Source: Hyphomicrobiales bacterium (lineage in GTDB: Bacteria; Pseudomonadota; Alphaproteobacteria; Rhizobiales; Rhizobiaceae). Taken from it: DNA of 64,000 bases. The notes under the pieces are model-generated. The model had not been told where the DNA came from. It was given only the letters and a program-made list of their open reading frames with translations, and searched no databases. Location: the NCBI GenBank assembly GCA_900473045.1, contig UCKS01000032.1:110006-174005 (forward strand), written 5' to 3'. The translations under genes and the position numbers were made by a program. This document shows, piece by piece, positions 29,244 through 37,532 of this stretch (position 1 is the stretch's first letter; each line of letters starts with the position of its first letter).

Positions 29244-30160
29244 CCGGTGACGGTCAGGACAAGCGGAATAGTAAAGAACGAGACGACCGTCTGGATAGTG
29301 GCGACCGCCGCATAGAGCGGCGCGTCGCCCCCCATCTGCTTGGCGAGCAGATAGCCGTTCATCGCCGTCGGTACGCTGGCGCCGAGCGCGATCACCAGCA
29401 GGGCATCGCCGCGGATTCCAAGCAGATAGGCGGTGCCGGCCATGAAAACCGGCATGACGATCAGTTTCAGAAAGACCGCCAGCAGCGCGACCATGCTCGG
29501 CCGCAGCGCGTCCGAGACCTTCAGCCCCGCTCCGACCATGACCAGCCCCAGGCTGAGCGAGGCGCTGGCCAGCATCTCGACGGCGGTCAGAACCGGGCCA
29601 TAAACCGGAACCTGAAAGAAATTCAGTATGATACCTAGCACCGAGGCGACGATCAGCGGATTGGTGGCGATCTTGAAGGCGAAGAACCGCAACCCTTTCG
29701 GCCCGCCATTAAAGGCAACCAAAACGCCGATATTGTAGAGATTGATGGGAATGATGACCAAAGTCATCACCAGGGCCGTCAGGCTGAGACCGAGCGGGCC
29801 ATAGAGTTTCTGGGCGATCGCCAGTGCCATGAAGCCGTTCCAGCGCGTCGCTGTCTGGAAGACCGAGGTGAAGGCGGCGGACGAGACGTGACGGGCGCGC
29901 AGCAATGGCCAGAGCAGGAGTAAGGCGGCGGACATCAGGGTGATGCTGCCGATCGTCGCCAGCGCCGTTGCATCCGTCTTCATGCCGGCAAAATCGGCCG
30001 TTGCCAGTGTTGAGAACAGCAGGGCAGGGAACAGGATGTAATAGCCGAGCTGCTCCAGTCCTTCCCACAACGTGTTGTCAACCAGCGAGGACCGCTTCAG
30101 CCAGACGCCCAGCGAAACGAGCAGGAAGATCGGCAGGATGCTTTCGAAGATGATCGTCAT
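29225..30160 (-). CDS. AEC-family (auxin efflux carrier type) permease
   Basis: A 311-residue integral membrane protein with about ten hydrophobic segments in two five-helix halves. PIFLLVSLGVWLKR at the start and a central gap near LGIILNFFQVPV are typical of the AEC family, which exports or imports small organic acids such as malate or malonate; the substrate here is not evident. The gene is alone on its strand, converges on the acyl-CoA dehydrogenase gene (19-bp overlap) and diverges from the small membrane proteins at 30336. Confidence 0.87.
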   Translation of the reverse strand: MTIIFESILPIFLLVSLGVWLKRSSLVDNTLWEGLEQLGYYILFPALLFSTLATADFAGMKTDATALATIGSITLMSAALLLLWPLLRARHVSSAAFTSVFQTATRWNGFMALAIAQKLYGPLGLSLTALVMTLVIIPINLYNIGVLVAFNGGPKGLRFFAFKIATNPLIVASVLGIILNFFQVPVYGPVLTAVEMLASASLSLGLVMVGAGLKVSDALRPSMVALLAVFLKLIVMPVFMAGTAYLLGIRGDALLVIALGASVPTAMNGYLLAKQMGGDAPLYAAVATIQTVVSFFTIPLVLTVTGYIAAG

Positions 30161-30244
30161 GGGAGGGAAGGCCTGAAGGAGGGGAAGAGCCCACCGATAG
30201 CCCCTTGTCCACAGCCCGGCAACCGCGCCGCCCGGAAATTAACC

Positions 30245-30260
30245 TTAACAAATGGTTTAC
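30245..30260 (+). promoter_or_regulatory. Possible CtrA-binding site
   Basis: TTAA-CAAATGG-TTTAC matches the CtrA consensus TTAA-N7-TTAAC except for one base. It lies about 75 bp before the GTG of the small membrane gene at 30336. One near-match in AT-rich sequence is weak evidence, so this is only a suggestion. Confidence 0.3.
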
Positions 30261-30335
30261 GTTGCGCCGTCAGGGTTAACGGGCAAGAGTGGCCATGAAG
30301 AGATTGTTAACGTTTTTTGGAATGGAGCACGTTCG

Positions 30336-30491
30336 GTGAGAACTGGCTTGGTCATCATCATGACGATGTTTTTTGCGAGCCTCGCGCTCGATCTGGCGGT
30401 TCCGGCTGTTATCCTTGTGAGCTTGCTCGCTCTGGACCGGGTGTCGGCGCAGTTCAAGCACGGCCCATCGGTGGAGGGGAGAACAGCATGA
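30336..30491 (+). CDS. Small single-helix membrane protein
   Basis: A 51-residue predicted membrane protein starting with GTG, with GGAG about ten bases upstream. After VRTG the next 25-30 residues are strongly hydrophobic (LVIIMTMFFASLALDL onward), then a short charged tail ends in EGRTA. Its stop overlaps the start of the next gene as ATGA, which is good evidence that it is translated and coupled to that gene. Not recognised as a known family. The frame is open upstream to 30252, but that stretch is polar and begins before the likely promoter. Confidence 0.6.
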   Translation: MRTGLVIIMTMFFASLALDLAVPAVILVSLLALDRVSAQFKHGPSVEGRTA

Positions 30492-30832
30492 AGTGGTTCC
30501 TGATCCTCTGGGCGTGCCCGGTCATCCTGCTCACCGGCTGGTACGGTCTTTCCTATTACGACATGAGTTTCGGCATCTTCATGCTGACGCGCCAGGCACA
30601 TGATCTGGTCTTTACCATCTATGGCAATGTGCTCGGTATTCCGCCGGAAACCATTCCGCCGCTGGTCGCCCGCGCCATCGTCTTCGACAGCTTCTTGGTC
30701 TTTGCCATCATCGCCTTCCGCAAACGCCGGGAAATCCGTGCCTGGTACAACAGGCGTTTTCCGCCGGTTCAGCCTTCGGACGTCGCACCCGCACCCTTTG
30801 CCAAGGATGCCAACCTGTCGAGCGCGCCCTGA
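30488..30832 (+). CDS. DUF6105-like membrane protein
   Basis: A 114-residue protein with two membrane segments: residues 3-20 ([15 protein letters not shown]) and about 55-75 ([17 protein letters not shown]), separated by a conserved loop with [10 protein letters not shown] and [15 protein letters not shown]; a basic tail follows. I recall this pattern as DUF6105, a Rhizobiales family of unknown function. GGAGGGGAGAA before the ATG is an excellent ribosome-binding site. Start and upstream stop overlap (ATGA). The last 64 bp overlap the end of ruvX on the other strand. Confidence 0.75.
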   Translation: MKWFLILWACPVILLTGWYGLSYYDMSFGIFMLTRQAHDLVFTIYGNVLGIPPETIPPLVARAIVFDSFLVFAIIAFRKRREIRAWYNRRFPPVQPSDVAPAPFAKDANLSSAP

Positions 30833-31263
30833 AGAATGAACGAGGCGGCTGCCGAATCGATCCGGTCGGCCCGCTTCTTTCTCGAAACATCCATCTCGAT
30901 CAGCACCCGTTCGGCCGCCACGGTCGATAGCCGTTCGTCCCAGTAGATGAACGGCAGCTCTGTCTTCTGCGCCATGTTGTGCACGAAAGCCCGGGTCGCC
31001 TGGGCGCGCGGACCGGCCGAGCCATCCATGTTGATCGGCAGGCCGATAATAAAGGCGGCGATCTTTTCTTTCTCGGCCATGGCAAGCAGCGCCTGCGCGT
31101 CCAGCCCGAACTTGACCCGCTTGATCACTGCGCGTGGCGTGGCAAAGCGCCGTCCGAGATCAGACACCGAAATGCCGATCGTCTTGGTGCCGAGATCAAG
31201 CCCGGCGATGGCTTGGCTGGGCAGGAGGGCGGATGCGAGGTCTTCGATGCTGAGAACAGCCAT
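30769..31263 (-). CDS. ruvX: Holliday junction resolvase-like RuvX (YqgF)
   Basis: RNase H-fold nuclease of the YqgF family, linked to 16S rRNA 5'-end maturation and possibly Holliday junction cleavage. The 164-residue product has the first catalytic Asp23 in [21 protein letters not shown] in the middle and the last acidic site in [12 protein letters not shown]. It is divergent from the UPF0173 gene and overlaps the 3' end of the DUF6105-like gene. In many alphaproteobacteria it sits next to gatC/gatA as here. Confidence 0.93.
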   Translation of the reverse strand: MAVLSIEDLASALLPSQAIAGLDLGTKTIGISVSDLGRRFATPRAVIKRVKFGLDAQALLAMAEKEKIAAFIIGLPINMDGSAGPRAQATRAFVHNMAQKTELPFIYWDERLSTVAAERVLIEMDVSRKKRADRIDSAAASFILQGALDRLASLAKGAGATSEG

Positions 31264-31385
31264 GTGATTTGCCGATTCGGTCTTTTAGGATTACTCGGGT
31301 GATCCATATCCCTATCCCGTGGCCAAATCATCCCCCAGCAAATCCCGCCGCCAAATCCCCGCCGCCCAAACAAGGAGTAATTGTC

Positions 31386-32090
31386 ATGAAGATCAAGTGG
31401 CTCGGACATTCCGCGTTCCATCTGGAAACCGCCAAATCGAAAATCCTCATCGACCCGTTCTTCACCGGCAACCCATCCTTCGATGAATCCTCTCGCAAGG
31501 ATGCCGCCGCCGGGCTCACCCATATCCTCCTCACCCACGGCCATGGCGACCATGTCGGCGATACGATTGCACTGGCCAAGGAAACCGGGGCGACCGTCGT
31601 TGCCAATGCCGATCTCGCCGCATGGCTGGGATCGAAGGGTGTCAAGGCGATCGAAATGGGCAATACCGGCGGCACGATCCATCTTAACGGCTTTTCCACC
31701 ACCTTCGTCAACGCGCTGCATTCCTCGGCGCAGCTGACCGAGGACGGCGTGTCGCATTCGCTCGGCAATGCCAATGGCCTGGTGCTGCATTTCGAGGATG
31801 AGCCGACGCTCTATCATATGGGCGATACCGACATCTTCTCCGACATGGCGCTGATCCACGAACTGCACCAGCCGGAAATCGGCCTCGTGCCGATCGGCGA
31901 CCGGTTCACCATGGGCGGTGCCGTGGCAGCGCTGGCCTGCCAGCGTTTCTTCAAGTTCGCCACCGTGCTCCCCTGCCATTATGGTTCGTTCGGCATTATC
32001 GACCAGACGCCGGAGCTGTTCATTGCCGGAATGGACGGCGCTTCAGCGAAGGTCGAAGCGCCCGCCGTCGGCGGTTTTGTTGCCGTCTAA
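31386..32090 (+). CDS. UPF0173 metal-dependent hydrolase (metallo-beta-lactamase fold)
   Basis: A 234-residue protein of the UPF0173/YtkL group. It starts [14 protein letters not shown] and carries the metal-binding motif [10 protein letters not shown] near residue 52, later YHMGDTD and a C-terminal PCHYGSF with further ligands. The physiological substrate of this family is not established. AAGGAG lies eight bases before the ATG at 31386, which decides against the longer open frame from 31269. It is followed by gatC after 85 bp on the same strand. Confidence 0.9.
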   Translation: MKIKWLGHSAFHLETAKSKILIDPFFTGNPSFDESSRKDAAAGLTHILLTHGHGDHVGDTIALAKETGATVVANADLAAWLGSKGVKAIEMGNTGGTIHLNGFSTTFVNALHSSAQLTEDGVSHSLGNANGLVLHFEDEPTLYHMGDTDIFSDMALIHELHQPEIGLVPIGDRFTMGGAVAALACQRFFKFATVLPCHYGSFGIIDQTPELFIAGMDGASAKVEAPAVGGFVAV

Positions 32091-32175
32091 GCGGCTGGCG
32101 TTTGCATTCCCCCGTTGCGTGGCAGCACTGCGGCTATTATAGCGGGGGAAAGTTCCTTGAAGACCGGAGACACCC

Positions 32176-32463
32176 ATGTCCGTAGACCTCGCCACCGTGA
32201 AGCGCGTCGCGCGCCTTGCCCGCATTGCCGTCACCGAAGAGGAAGCGCAGCGCATGACCGGCGAATTGAACGGTATTCTCGGTTTCGTCGAGCAGCTTTC
32301 CGAGGTCAATGTCGATGGCGTCGAGCCGATGACATCGGTGACCCCGATGGCAATGAAGAAGCGCGTCGATGCGGTGACCGATGGCAACAAGGCTGACGAT
32401 ATCGTCGCTAATGCGCCGAACGAGGATCGCAACTTCTTCCTCGTCCCGAAGGTTGTCGAGTAA
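32176..32463 (+). CDS. gatC: Glutamyl/aspartyl-tRNA amidotransferase subunit C
   Basis: Small scaffold subunit that wraps around GatA and GatB in the enzyme converting misacylated Glu-tRNA-Gln and Asp-tRNA-Asn to the correct forms. The 95-residue product has [33 protein letters not shown] and DGVEPMTSV, typical of the family. GGAG precedes the ATG. gatA follows 49 bp downstream; gatB is 5 kb further on. Confidence 0.95.
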   Translation: MSVDLATVKRVARLARIAVTEEEAQRMTGELNGILGFVEQLSEVNVDGVEPMTSVTPMAMKKRVDAVTDGNKADDIVANAPNEDRNFFLVPKVVE

Positions 32464-32512
32464 TCTTCGCCGCTGCCGCCGCCCGAACGTCCCCGATTTT
32501 GAAAGCCTGCCC

Positions 32513-33994
32513 ATGACCGACCTGACCCGCCTGACCATCGCCGAAGCGCGCACCAAGCTGAGCTCCAAGGAAATCTCCGCCGTCGAACTGACGGAAGCCT
32601 ATATCGGCGCGATCGACGCTGCCAACGGTGCGCTGAACGCCTATGTCGTCACCACGCCCGACAAGGCGCGCGAGATGGCGAAGGCTTCCGATGCCCGCAT
32701 CGCCGCGGGCAAGGCCGGAGCGCTCGAAGGCATTCCGCTCGGGATCAAGGACCTGTTCGGTACCGAAGGGATCCACACCCAGGCCTGCAGCCACATACTC
32801 GACGGTTTCAAGCCGCGTTACGAATCGACCGTCACCCAGAACCTCTGGAACGACGGTGCCGTCATGCTCGGCAAGCTCAACATGGACGAGTTCGCCATGG
32901 GCTCGTCGAACGAAAGCTCCTATTACGGCCCGGTGAAAAACCCCTGGCGCGCCACCGGTTCGAACCTCGATCTGGTTCCGGGCGGCTCGTCGGGCGGTTC
33001 GGCCGCAGCCGTTGCCGCCTTCCTTTGCGCTGGCGCTACCGCGACCGATACCGGCGGCTCGATCCGCCAGCCGGCCGCCTTTACCGGAACCGTCGGCATC
33101 AAGCCGACCTATGGCCGTTGCTCGCGCTGGGGCATCGTCGCCTTTGCCTCCTCGCTCGATCAGGCCGGTCCGATCGCCCGCGACGTGCGCGATGCGGCGA
33201 TCCTGTTGAAGTCGATGGCGTCTGTCGATGCCAAGGATACGACCTCCGTCGATCTGCCGGTGCCGGACTATGAGGCCTCGCTCGGCCAGTCGCTGAAGGG
33301 CATGAAGATCGGCATTCCGAAGGAATATCGCGTCGATGGCATGCCGGACGAAATCGAAACCCTGTGGCAACAGGGCATTGCCTGGCTGAAGGACGCCGGT
33401 GCCGAGATCGTCGATATCAGCCTGCCGCACACCAAATATGCGCTTCCGGCCTATTACATCGTCGCACCCGCCGAAGCCTCGTCCAACCTTGCCCGCTATG
33501 ACGGCGTTCGCTACGGCCTGCGCGTCGATGGCAAGGACATTGCCGACATGTATGAAAAGACCCGGGCCGCCGGCTTCGGCACCGAGGTCAAGCGCCGCAT
33601 CATGATCGGCACCTATGTGCTGTCGGCCGGTTACTACGATGCCTATTACCTGCAGGCGCAGAAGGTCCGCACGCTGATCAAGCGCGACTTCGAACTGGCC
33701 TTCCATGCCGGTGTCGACGCAATCCTGACGCCTGCTACACCGTCCTCCGCCTTCGGCATCGCCGACGAGGATCTGGCATCCGATCCGGTCAAGATGTACC
33801 TCAACGACATCTTCACGGTAACGGTCAACATGGCCGGTCTTCCGGGCATCGCCGTTCCCGCCGGTCTCGACCACAAGGGCCTGCCGCTCGGCCTGCAGCT
33901 GATCGGCAAGCCGTTCGAGGAAGAAACCCTGTTCAAGACGGCGCATGTCATCGAGCAGGCTGCCGGAAAATTCCAGCCAACCAAGTGGTGGTAA
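32513..33994 (+). CDS. gatA: Glutamyl/aspartyl-tRNA amidotransferase subunit A
   Basis: Amidase subunit that releases ammonia from glutamine for the GatCAB complex. The 493-residue protein has the amidase-signature catalytic Lys in [10 protein letters not shown] and the serine-rich loop [14 protein letters not shown] at about residues 155-170, with a second serine in [11 protein letters not shown]. The ATG at 32513 gives [16 protein letters not shown]; the longer open frame starts inside gatC and was rejected. The stop overlaps the following acetyltransferase start by ten bases, linking gatC, gatA and the acetyltransferases in one transcript. Confidence 0.96.
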   Translation: MTDLTRLTIAEARTKLSSKEISAVELTEAYIGAIDAANGALNAYVVTTPDKAREMAKASDARIAAGKAGALEGIPLGIKDLFGTEGIHTQACSHILDGFKPRYESTVTQNLWNDGAVMLGKLNMDEFAMGSSNESSYYGPVKNPWRATGSNLDLVPGGSSGGSAAAVAAFLCAGATATDTGGSIRQPAAFTGTVGIKPTYGRCSRWGIVAFASSLDQAGPIARDVRDAAILLKSMASVDAKDTTSVDLPVPDYEASLGQSLKGMKIGIPKEYRVDGMPDEIETLWQQGIAWLKDAGAEIVDISLPHTKYALPAYYIVAPAEASSNLARYDGVRYGLRVDGKDIADMYEKTRAAGFGTEVKRRIMIGTYVLSAGYYDAYYLQAQKVRTLIKRDFELAFHAGVDAILTPATPSSAFGIADEDLASDPVKMYLNDIFTVTVNMAGLPGIAVPAGLDHKGLPLGLQLIGKPFEEETLFKTAHVIEQAAGKFQPTKWW

Positions 33995-34506
33995 AACCGG
34001 CCTTCCATCTTCGCAATATGGCTGCCGCGGACACCGGGGCAGTCGCACGGATCGGGTTTGACGCCTGGAAATCCAACCGTATTCACCAGAGTTGGTTTGA
34101 GCCGACCGTCGAAACGCGCGTCGAAGATGGCTTTCTGACCTTTGCCGGACGACCGGACGCCGAAGTCGTTGTCGCTGTGGCGGAAAATCAGGTGATCGGC
34201 TGGGGCGCCCGCGACAGCCGCGAACATCCCGGCGACCGGTCACGCGGCTGGGATTATATTTCCGATATCTGGATTGCCCCGCACTGGCAGGGTAAGGGCG
34301 TCGGCTCGGCGCTGATCGGCGAACTTATTGCCCGGATGTGCGTTGAAAACCTTGGCGTCGCCAGCATCGAGACCGATGCGTCCAACGATCGGGCTCTTTC
34401 CCTCTACAAAAAACTCGGGTTTACCGAGATCTGGCAAGGTACGGATTTTTCTCCTTCGCTGGGTCTGGACCAGGCCAAGGTGCGTCTGGAAAAATCGATC
34501 CTATGA
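33985..34506 (+). CDS. GNAT acetyltransferase, tandem copy 1
   Basis: A 173-residue GCN5-type N-acetyltransferase. The fold is visible as [10 protein letters not shown], the acetyl-CoA-binding signature [15 protein letters not shown] (about residue 98) and [13 protein letters not shown]. The start is GTG (two or three in a row at 33985-33990) inside the end of gatA; the first ATG at 34018 would cut into the first beta strand (FHLRNM). It resembles the next gene in several blocks (ARIGFDAWK against ATIGLDAWE; DIWIAP against DLWIEP), so the two are probably a tandem duplication. Substrate unknown. Confidence 0.82.
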   Translation: MVVKPAFHLRNMAAADTGAVARIGFDAWKSNRIHQSWFEPTVETRVEDGFLTFAGRPDAEVVVAVAENQVIGWGARDSREHPGDRSRGWDYISDIWIAPHWQGKGVGSALIGELIARMCVENLGVASIETDASNDRALSLYKKLGFTEIWQGTDFSPSLGLDQAKVRLEKSIL

Positions 34507-34537
34507 TGCTCTACTTGCTGCGGGAGGGCACCGCTGC

Positions 34538-35047
34538 ATGATCATTGTCCGCCTTGCGCGCGAAAACGAAGTTCCAACTCTTGCCACGATCGGGCTTGAT
34601 GCCTGGGAAAAAGCCGTTTCCGGCGTGGCGGATGCGCAAGCCATGCGCCACGTCGCCGAACTGTCGTTCCTGTCCTTTCTGCGTTCGAACTGGTTTTCGG
34701 TGAGCGTCGCGGAAACCAACGGCATCGTCGCCGGGTGGGCCGCGCGCGAAGACAAGGACGGGACGATCTCCGACCTCTGGATCGAACCCTCGATGCAGCG
34801 ATACGGTCTCGGCTCGGCCCTGCTTGCCGATCTGGAACACAGGATACTGGCTGACGGGTTTCAGGCTGTGGCGATCCATACGCATGCCCAGAATGCAAAA
34901 GCCATCGGGTTTTTCCGCAAGCACGGATATGCGATCAGCTCGCTATCGACAGCCTACGCGCCAAAACTCGACCGGGATGTCGAATCGGTCGGCATGACGA
35001 AAATGCTGGGAGAGCCTGCTGCCCATAACGACCAGCAGTGGTTCTGA
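34538..35047 (+). CDS. GNAT acetyltransferase, tandem copy 2
   Basis: A 169-residue acetyltransferase with MIIVRLARENEVPTLATIG at the start, a signature region QRYGLGSALLADLE (about residue 90) and FFRKHGYAISS near the end. GGAGGG nine bases before ATG 34538 sets the start. The acetyl-CoA loop is QRYGLGS, close to the Q/RxxGxG/A consensus. Similar to the upstream copy but diverged. Followed by a terminator, so it ends the gatC-gatA-GNAT-GNAT transcript. Confidence 0.85.
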   Translation: MIIVRLARENEVPTLATIGLDAWEKAVSGVADAQAMRHVAELSFLSFLRSNWFSVSVAETNGIVAGWAAREDKDGTISDLWIEPSMQRYGLGSALLADLEHRILADGFQAVAIHTHAQNAKAIGFFRKHGYAISSLSTAYAPKLDRDVESVGMTKMLGEPAAHNDQQWF

Positions 35048-35056
35048 ATGCAAAAC

Positions 35057-35095
35057 CCGGTGAAACCGAATGAACGGTCTCACCGGCTTTGTTTT
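35057..35095 (+). terminator. Rho-independent terminator after the tandem GNAT genes
   Basis: CCGGTGAAACCG (35057-35068) pairs with CGGTCTCACCGG (35075-35086) with one mismatch and a short loop, followed by CTTTGTTTTG. It lies ten bases after the stop of the second acetyltransferase and right at the end of the convergent YjhX-type gene. Confidence 0.8.
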
Positions 35096-35096
35096 G

Positions 35097-35354
35097 TTAG
35101 CAGTTGTTCAGCTGCGAGCGCGCGAGAACGAGGCCGCGTTGAGTGATCCGGTAAGGCTTGCCACCGGATGACGAAATCGCCTTCTTCCGCTTGAGCTTAC
35201 GAAACATCTCCAAACCGAAACCGGGATAGAGCCAGCCGTCGCGGGTGAAGCATCGGGCGTCCTCGATCGTCTTCGTGTCCGAGCGGATGATTTCGATGCG
35301 GCCGCCTTGGGCCATGAGATGTAGAATACGCTGTTCTTCGCGTGAAATGTCCAT
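35097..35354 (-). CDS. YjhX/UPF0386 family protein
   Basis: An 85-residue protein. The pattern MDISREEQRILHLMAQGG, ARCFTRDGW, FRKLKRKKAISSSGGKPYRIT and GLVLARSQL matches UPF0386, whose E. coli member YjhX has been described as a toxin. The fold looks like a small winged helix. No antitoxin-like partner (YjhQ is an acetyltransferase in E. coli) is directly adjacent on the same strand, although acetyltransferase genes lie next to it on the other strand. No strong ribosome-binding site is seen. Confidence 0.8.
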   Translation of the reverse strand: MDISREEQRILHLMAQGGRIEIIRSDTKTIEDARCFTRDGWLYPGFGLEMFRKLKRKKAISSSGGKPYRITQRGLVLARSQLNNC

Positions 35355-35548
35355 TGATGTCGAGATCCGAAAAGCGTTCGCGTGAACGCATCAAAACGGG
35401 TCTGCCGTTCAGTCGAACGTCAGGGCTTCGTTTTCCGGCCCGTGCCCGCAAAAGACTTTTGCAGGCAGGGCCTTCAGGCAATCTCGGATATGGAAAACAT
35501 CAAAACTCCATAGGGACGGCCGTTTTTAAGCCAAGGACGGCAGCACCG

Positions 35549-36469
35549 TCAAGAATGCGATGCGAACATCAGCGATTGGTGCATGCCAAGCCCGGCCATG
35601 ACGCCATCGGCGGAAGCAAGCGTGATATTGCCGAAGGCACGGGCATTGTCGCCCGCAGCATAGACCCCGGCGAGGCTGGTCGCCTTGACGGCATCGGTGG
35701 TGAGGATTTTTCCGGCGGGGGTTTCCTGCAAGGTGCAGCCTAGGCTTTCGGCGATCGTGCCGCGCATATGCAGATCGGCCGCAACGAACAGCGCTTTGAC
35801 ATCAAAGGTCCGGCCGTTCTCCATCCGTACCCGCAACATGTCGCAAGTGCCTGCCTCGATCAAACTGACCGCACCCGGCTGGAGACGAGCGTTGCGTCTT
35901 TCCAGCAGCGCAAGCGTATCCTCATCCGGTTCCGGCATGCCATTTGTGAAGAGGGTGACATCGCCCCAGTCGGCAACGACGGCCGCCTGATGCGCCGACA
36001 TCGGCTGTGTCGCCAGGACGCCGATCGGCCCGCCGCCGATTTCGTAGCCGTGGCAATAGGGGCAATGCAGCACCGTCTTGCCCCAGCGTTCGGCAAGTCC
36101 CGGAATGTCAGGAAGGCGGTCTTCGATGCCGCTGGCCAGAAGCAGCCGCCGGGTGGCAATCGAGCCGTGTCCGGCAACGCTGACATGAAAGTCGTCGATT
36201 GTGCCTTCCGCAGCGTCAGCCTCACCCTCGATGAAGGTCACCGTGGAGTAGGCGGCGAGCTGAGCCCGTGCATCGGTGAGGATTTCCAGCCCGGATTTGC
36301 CGTCGAGTGCCAGCACACCGTGGGAATGGGCGGCAAAACGATTGCGTGGTGTGCCGCTGTCGATGACGGTGACGTGCCGCCGGGCGCGGGCGAGAATATA
36401 GGCGGCCGACAGTCCGGCGAAGCCGCCGCCAATGATGATTGCATCCTGTTGCATGGTCTTTCTTTCCAT
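35549..36469 (-). CDS. Thioredoxin-reductase-like FAD/NAD(P) oxidoreductase
   Basis: A 306-residue flavoprotein of the thioredoxin reductase fold. FAD binding is shown by AIIIGGGFAGLSAAYILARA and the late GVYAAGDNA; the redox pair is CPYC in LHCPYCHGYEI rather than the CATC of classical TrxB; an NAD(P) motif (GGPIGVLA) is degenerate. This set of features fits the small TrxR-like oxidoreductases found next to Rrf2 regulators. The ATG at 36469 has GGAGGG seven bases upstream. The broken Rrf2 gene lies 79 bp upstream on the same strand, so its normal control may be lost. Confidence 0.85.
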   Translation of the reverse strand: MERKTMQQDAIIIGGGFAGLSAAYILARARRHVTVIDSGTPRNRFAAHSHGVLALDGKSGLEILTDARAQLAAYSTVTFIEGEADAAEGTIDDFHVSVAGHGSIATRRLLLASGIEDRLPDIPGLAERWGKTVLHCPYCHGYEIGGGPIGVLATQPMSAHQAAVVADWGDVTLFTNGMPEPDEDTLALLERRNARLQPGAVSLIEAGTCDMLRVRMENGRTFDVKALFVAADLHMRGTIAESLGCTLQETPAGKILTTDAVKATSLAGVYAAGDNARAFGNITLASADGVMAGLGMHQSLMFASHS

Positions 36470-36548
36470 AGCTCCGCCCTCCTGCAATGTCATGAGAACC
36501 GGACTGGGGAGACATCAGTGTTGATAGGAATGCTAGCCGGGCTGTGTT

Positions 36549-36993
36549 TCAGCCGGGCTGTTTCAGCGCGGCCCTGTGCTCGGCAAAACGCCGTTTGAAA
36601 TCATCGGCAAGCGTGGCCAGCGTTACTTGCCCGAGGCGGGCAATCAGCATCGCCTCGGCATCGCGAAAGGCATCGTCGAGCGCATGATTGACGGCCTGTT
36701 CGACCAGGCAGCCCGGGCTTTCGCTGACATTGCCCATCTGGAACAGCATTGGCTCGCCCAGCGCTGCATAGATGTCGCGCATGGTGACGTCCTCGAGCGG
36801 CCGGGCCAGCGTCCAGCCGCCGCCATGGCCACGGCCGGAGGTGACAAGGCCTGCCTCGCGCAGCCCGGCCATGGTGCGCCGGACGACGACAGGATTGGCA
36901 GAGGGCGAGTTCGTCCGATGTCATCGGTCGTTCGCGTTCTGCCATGTGCAACAACGCGTGCAGCACTGCGGAAAGGCGGCTGTTTCTTTTCAT
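36549..36993 (-). pseudogene. Rrf2-family transcriptional regulator, frameshifted
   Basis: Two frames together make one Rrf2 protein. The start at 36993 reads MKRNSRLSAVLHALLHMAERERPMTSDELALC and then leaves the family. The rest, from NPVVVRRTMAGLREAG through GRGHGGGW to CLVEQAVNHAL and the end at 36549, continues one base out of frame. Family members usually have three extra residues (for example LNT) at the junction near 36910, so an 8-bp deletion would explain it; a single-base error is also possible. Without the shift the DNA-binding helix would be interrupted. Sits just upstream of the oxidoreductase it probably controlled. Confidence 0.82.
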
Positions 36994-37074
36994 GTAATAA
37001 TAATAGTTACGAATTATTGTGCAAGTCAAGCCATGGCGACCGGATCAGAAATCAGCCAGCGAGGGGACGTGACC

Positions 37075-37383
37075 TTAAGAATTGAAAATATGACCGGCAA
37101 GCACCCAGGGCAGTGCCAGAAGTCCGACTGAGGCAACGGCGGCGTGTAGGACGAGGATCGCCGCCAGCCGGGTACGGAAGGGTTCCTTGCGGGTCTTGTG
37201 CCGCAACAGCCGCTGGGCGGCAAAGGCACCGAGGCTTCCGCCGAAGAATGCCAGGCTCAAAAGCTTGTTTTCGGCGATCCGCCATTTTCCACCGCGCGCC
37301 GCCGCTTTGTCCCACCAGAAGACGCAGAACGTCACGATGTTGAGGATAAGAAACGCAACGATGAGCAAGAGACAGATGGCCAT
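37075..37383 (-). CDS. DUF1294 membrane protein
   Basis: A 102-residue protein with three hydrophobic segments: the N-terminal MAICLLLIVAFLILNIVTF, a middle stretch in LAFFGGSLGAFAA, and a C-terminal VASVGLLALPWVLAG. WWDKAAARGGKWRIAE and RHKTRKEPFR are the conserved charged loops of DUF1294, a family of unknown function. The ATG at 37383 is chosen because the upstream part of the open frame is polar and runs into the gatB leader. Divergent from gatB with 149 bp between. Confidence 0.83.
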   Translation of the reverse strand: MAICLLLIVAFLILNIVTFCVFWWDKAAARGGKWRIAENKLLSLAFFGGSLGAFAAQRLLRHKTRKEPFRTRLAAILVLHAAVASVGLLALPWVLAGHIFNS

Positions 37384-37532
37384 TCGCGTAGAGTGCCTCA
37401 AAAAATTGAACAGATCGCAAACGCCCGGAGATTGGGCATCAATACGCCATGCCGGATGCGACAAGCCTTGCACGCCATAGCCAATTGTTCTACCCAGAGA
37501 CACACGAATTGAAGCTTACAGAAGAGCATTCC

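Noticed and set aside
31269..31385. Longer N-terminus for the UPF0173 hydrolase
   Set aside because: The extra 39 residues are proline-rich with no conservation pattern, while AAGGAG directly precedes ATG 31386.
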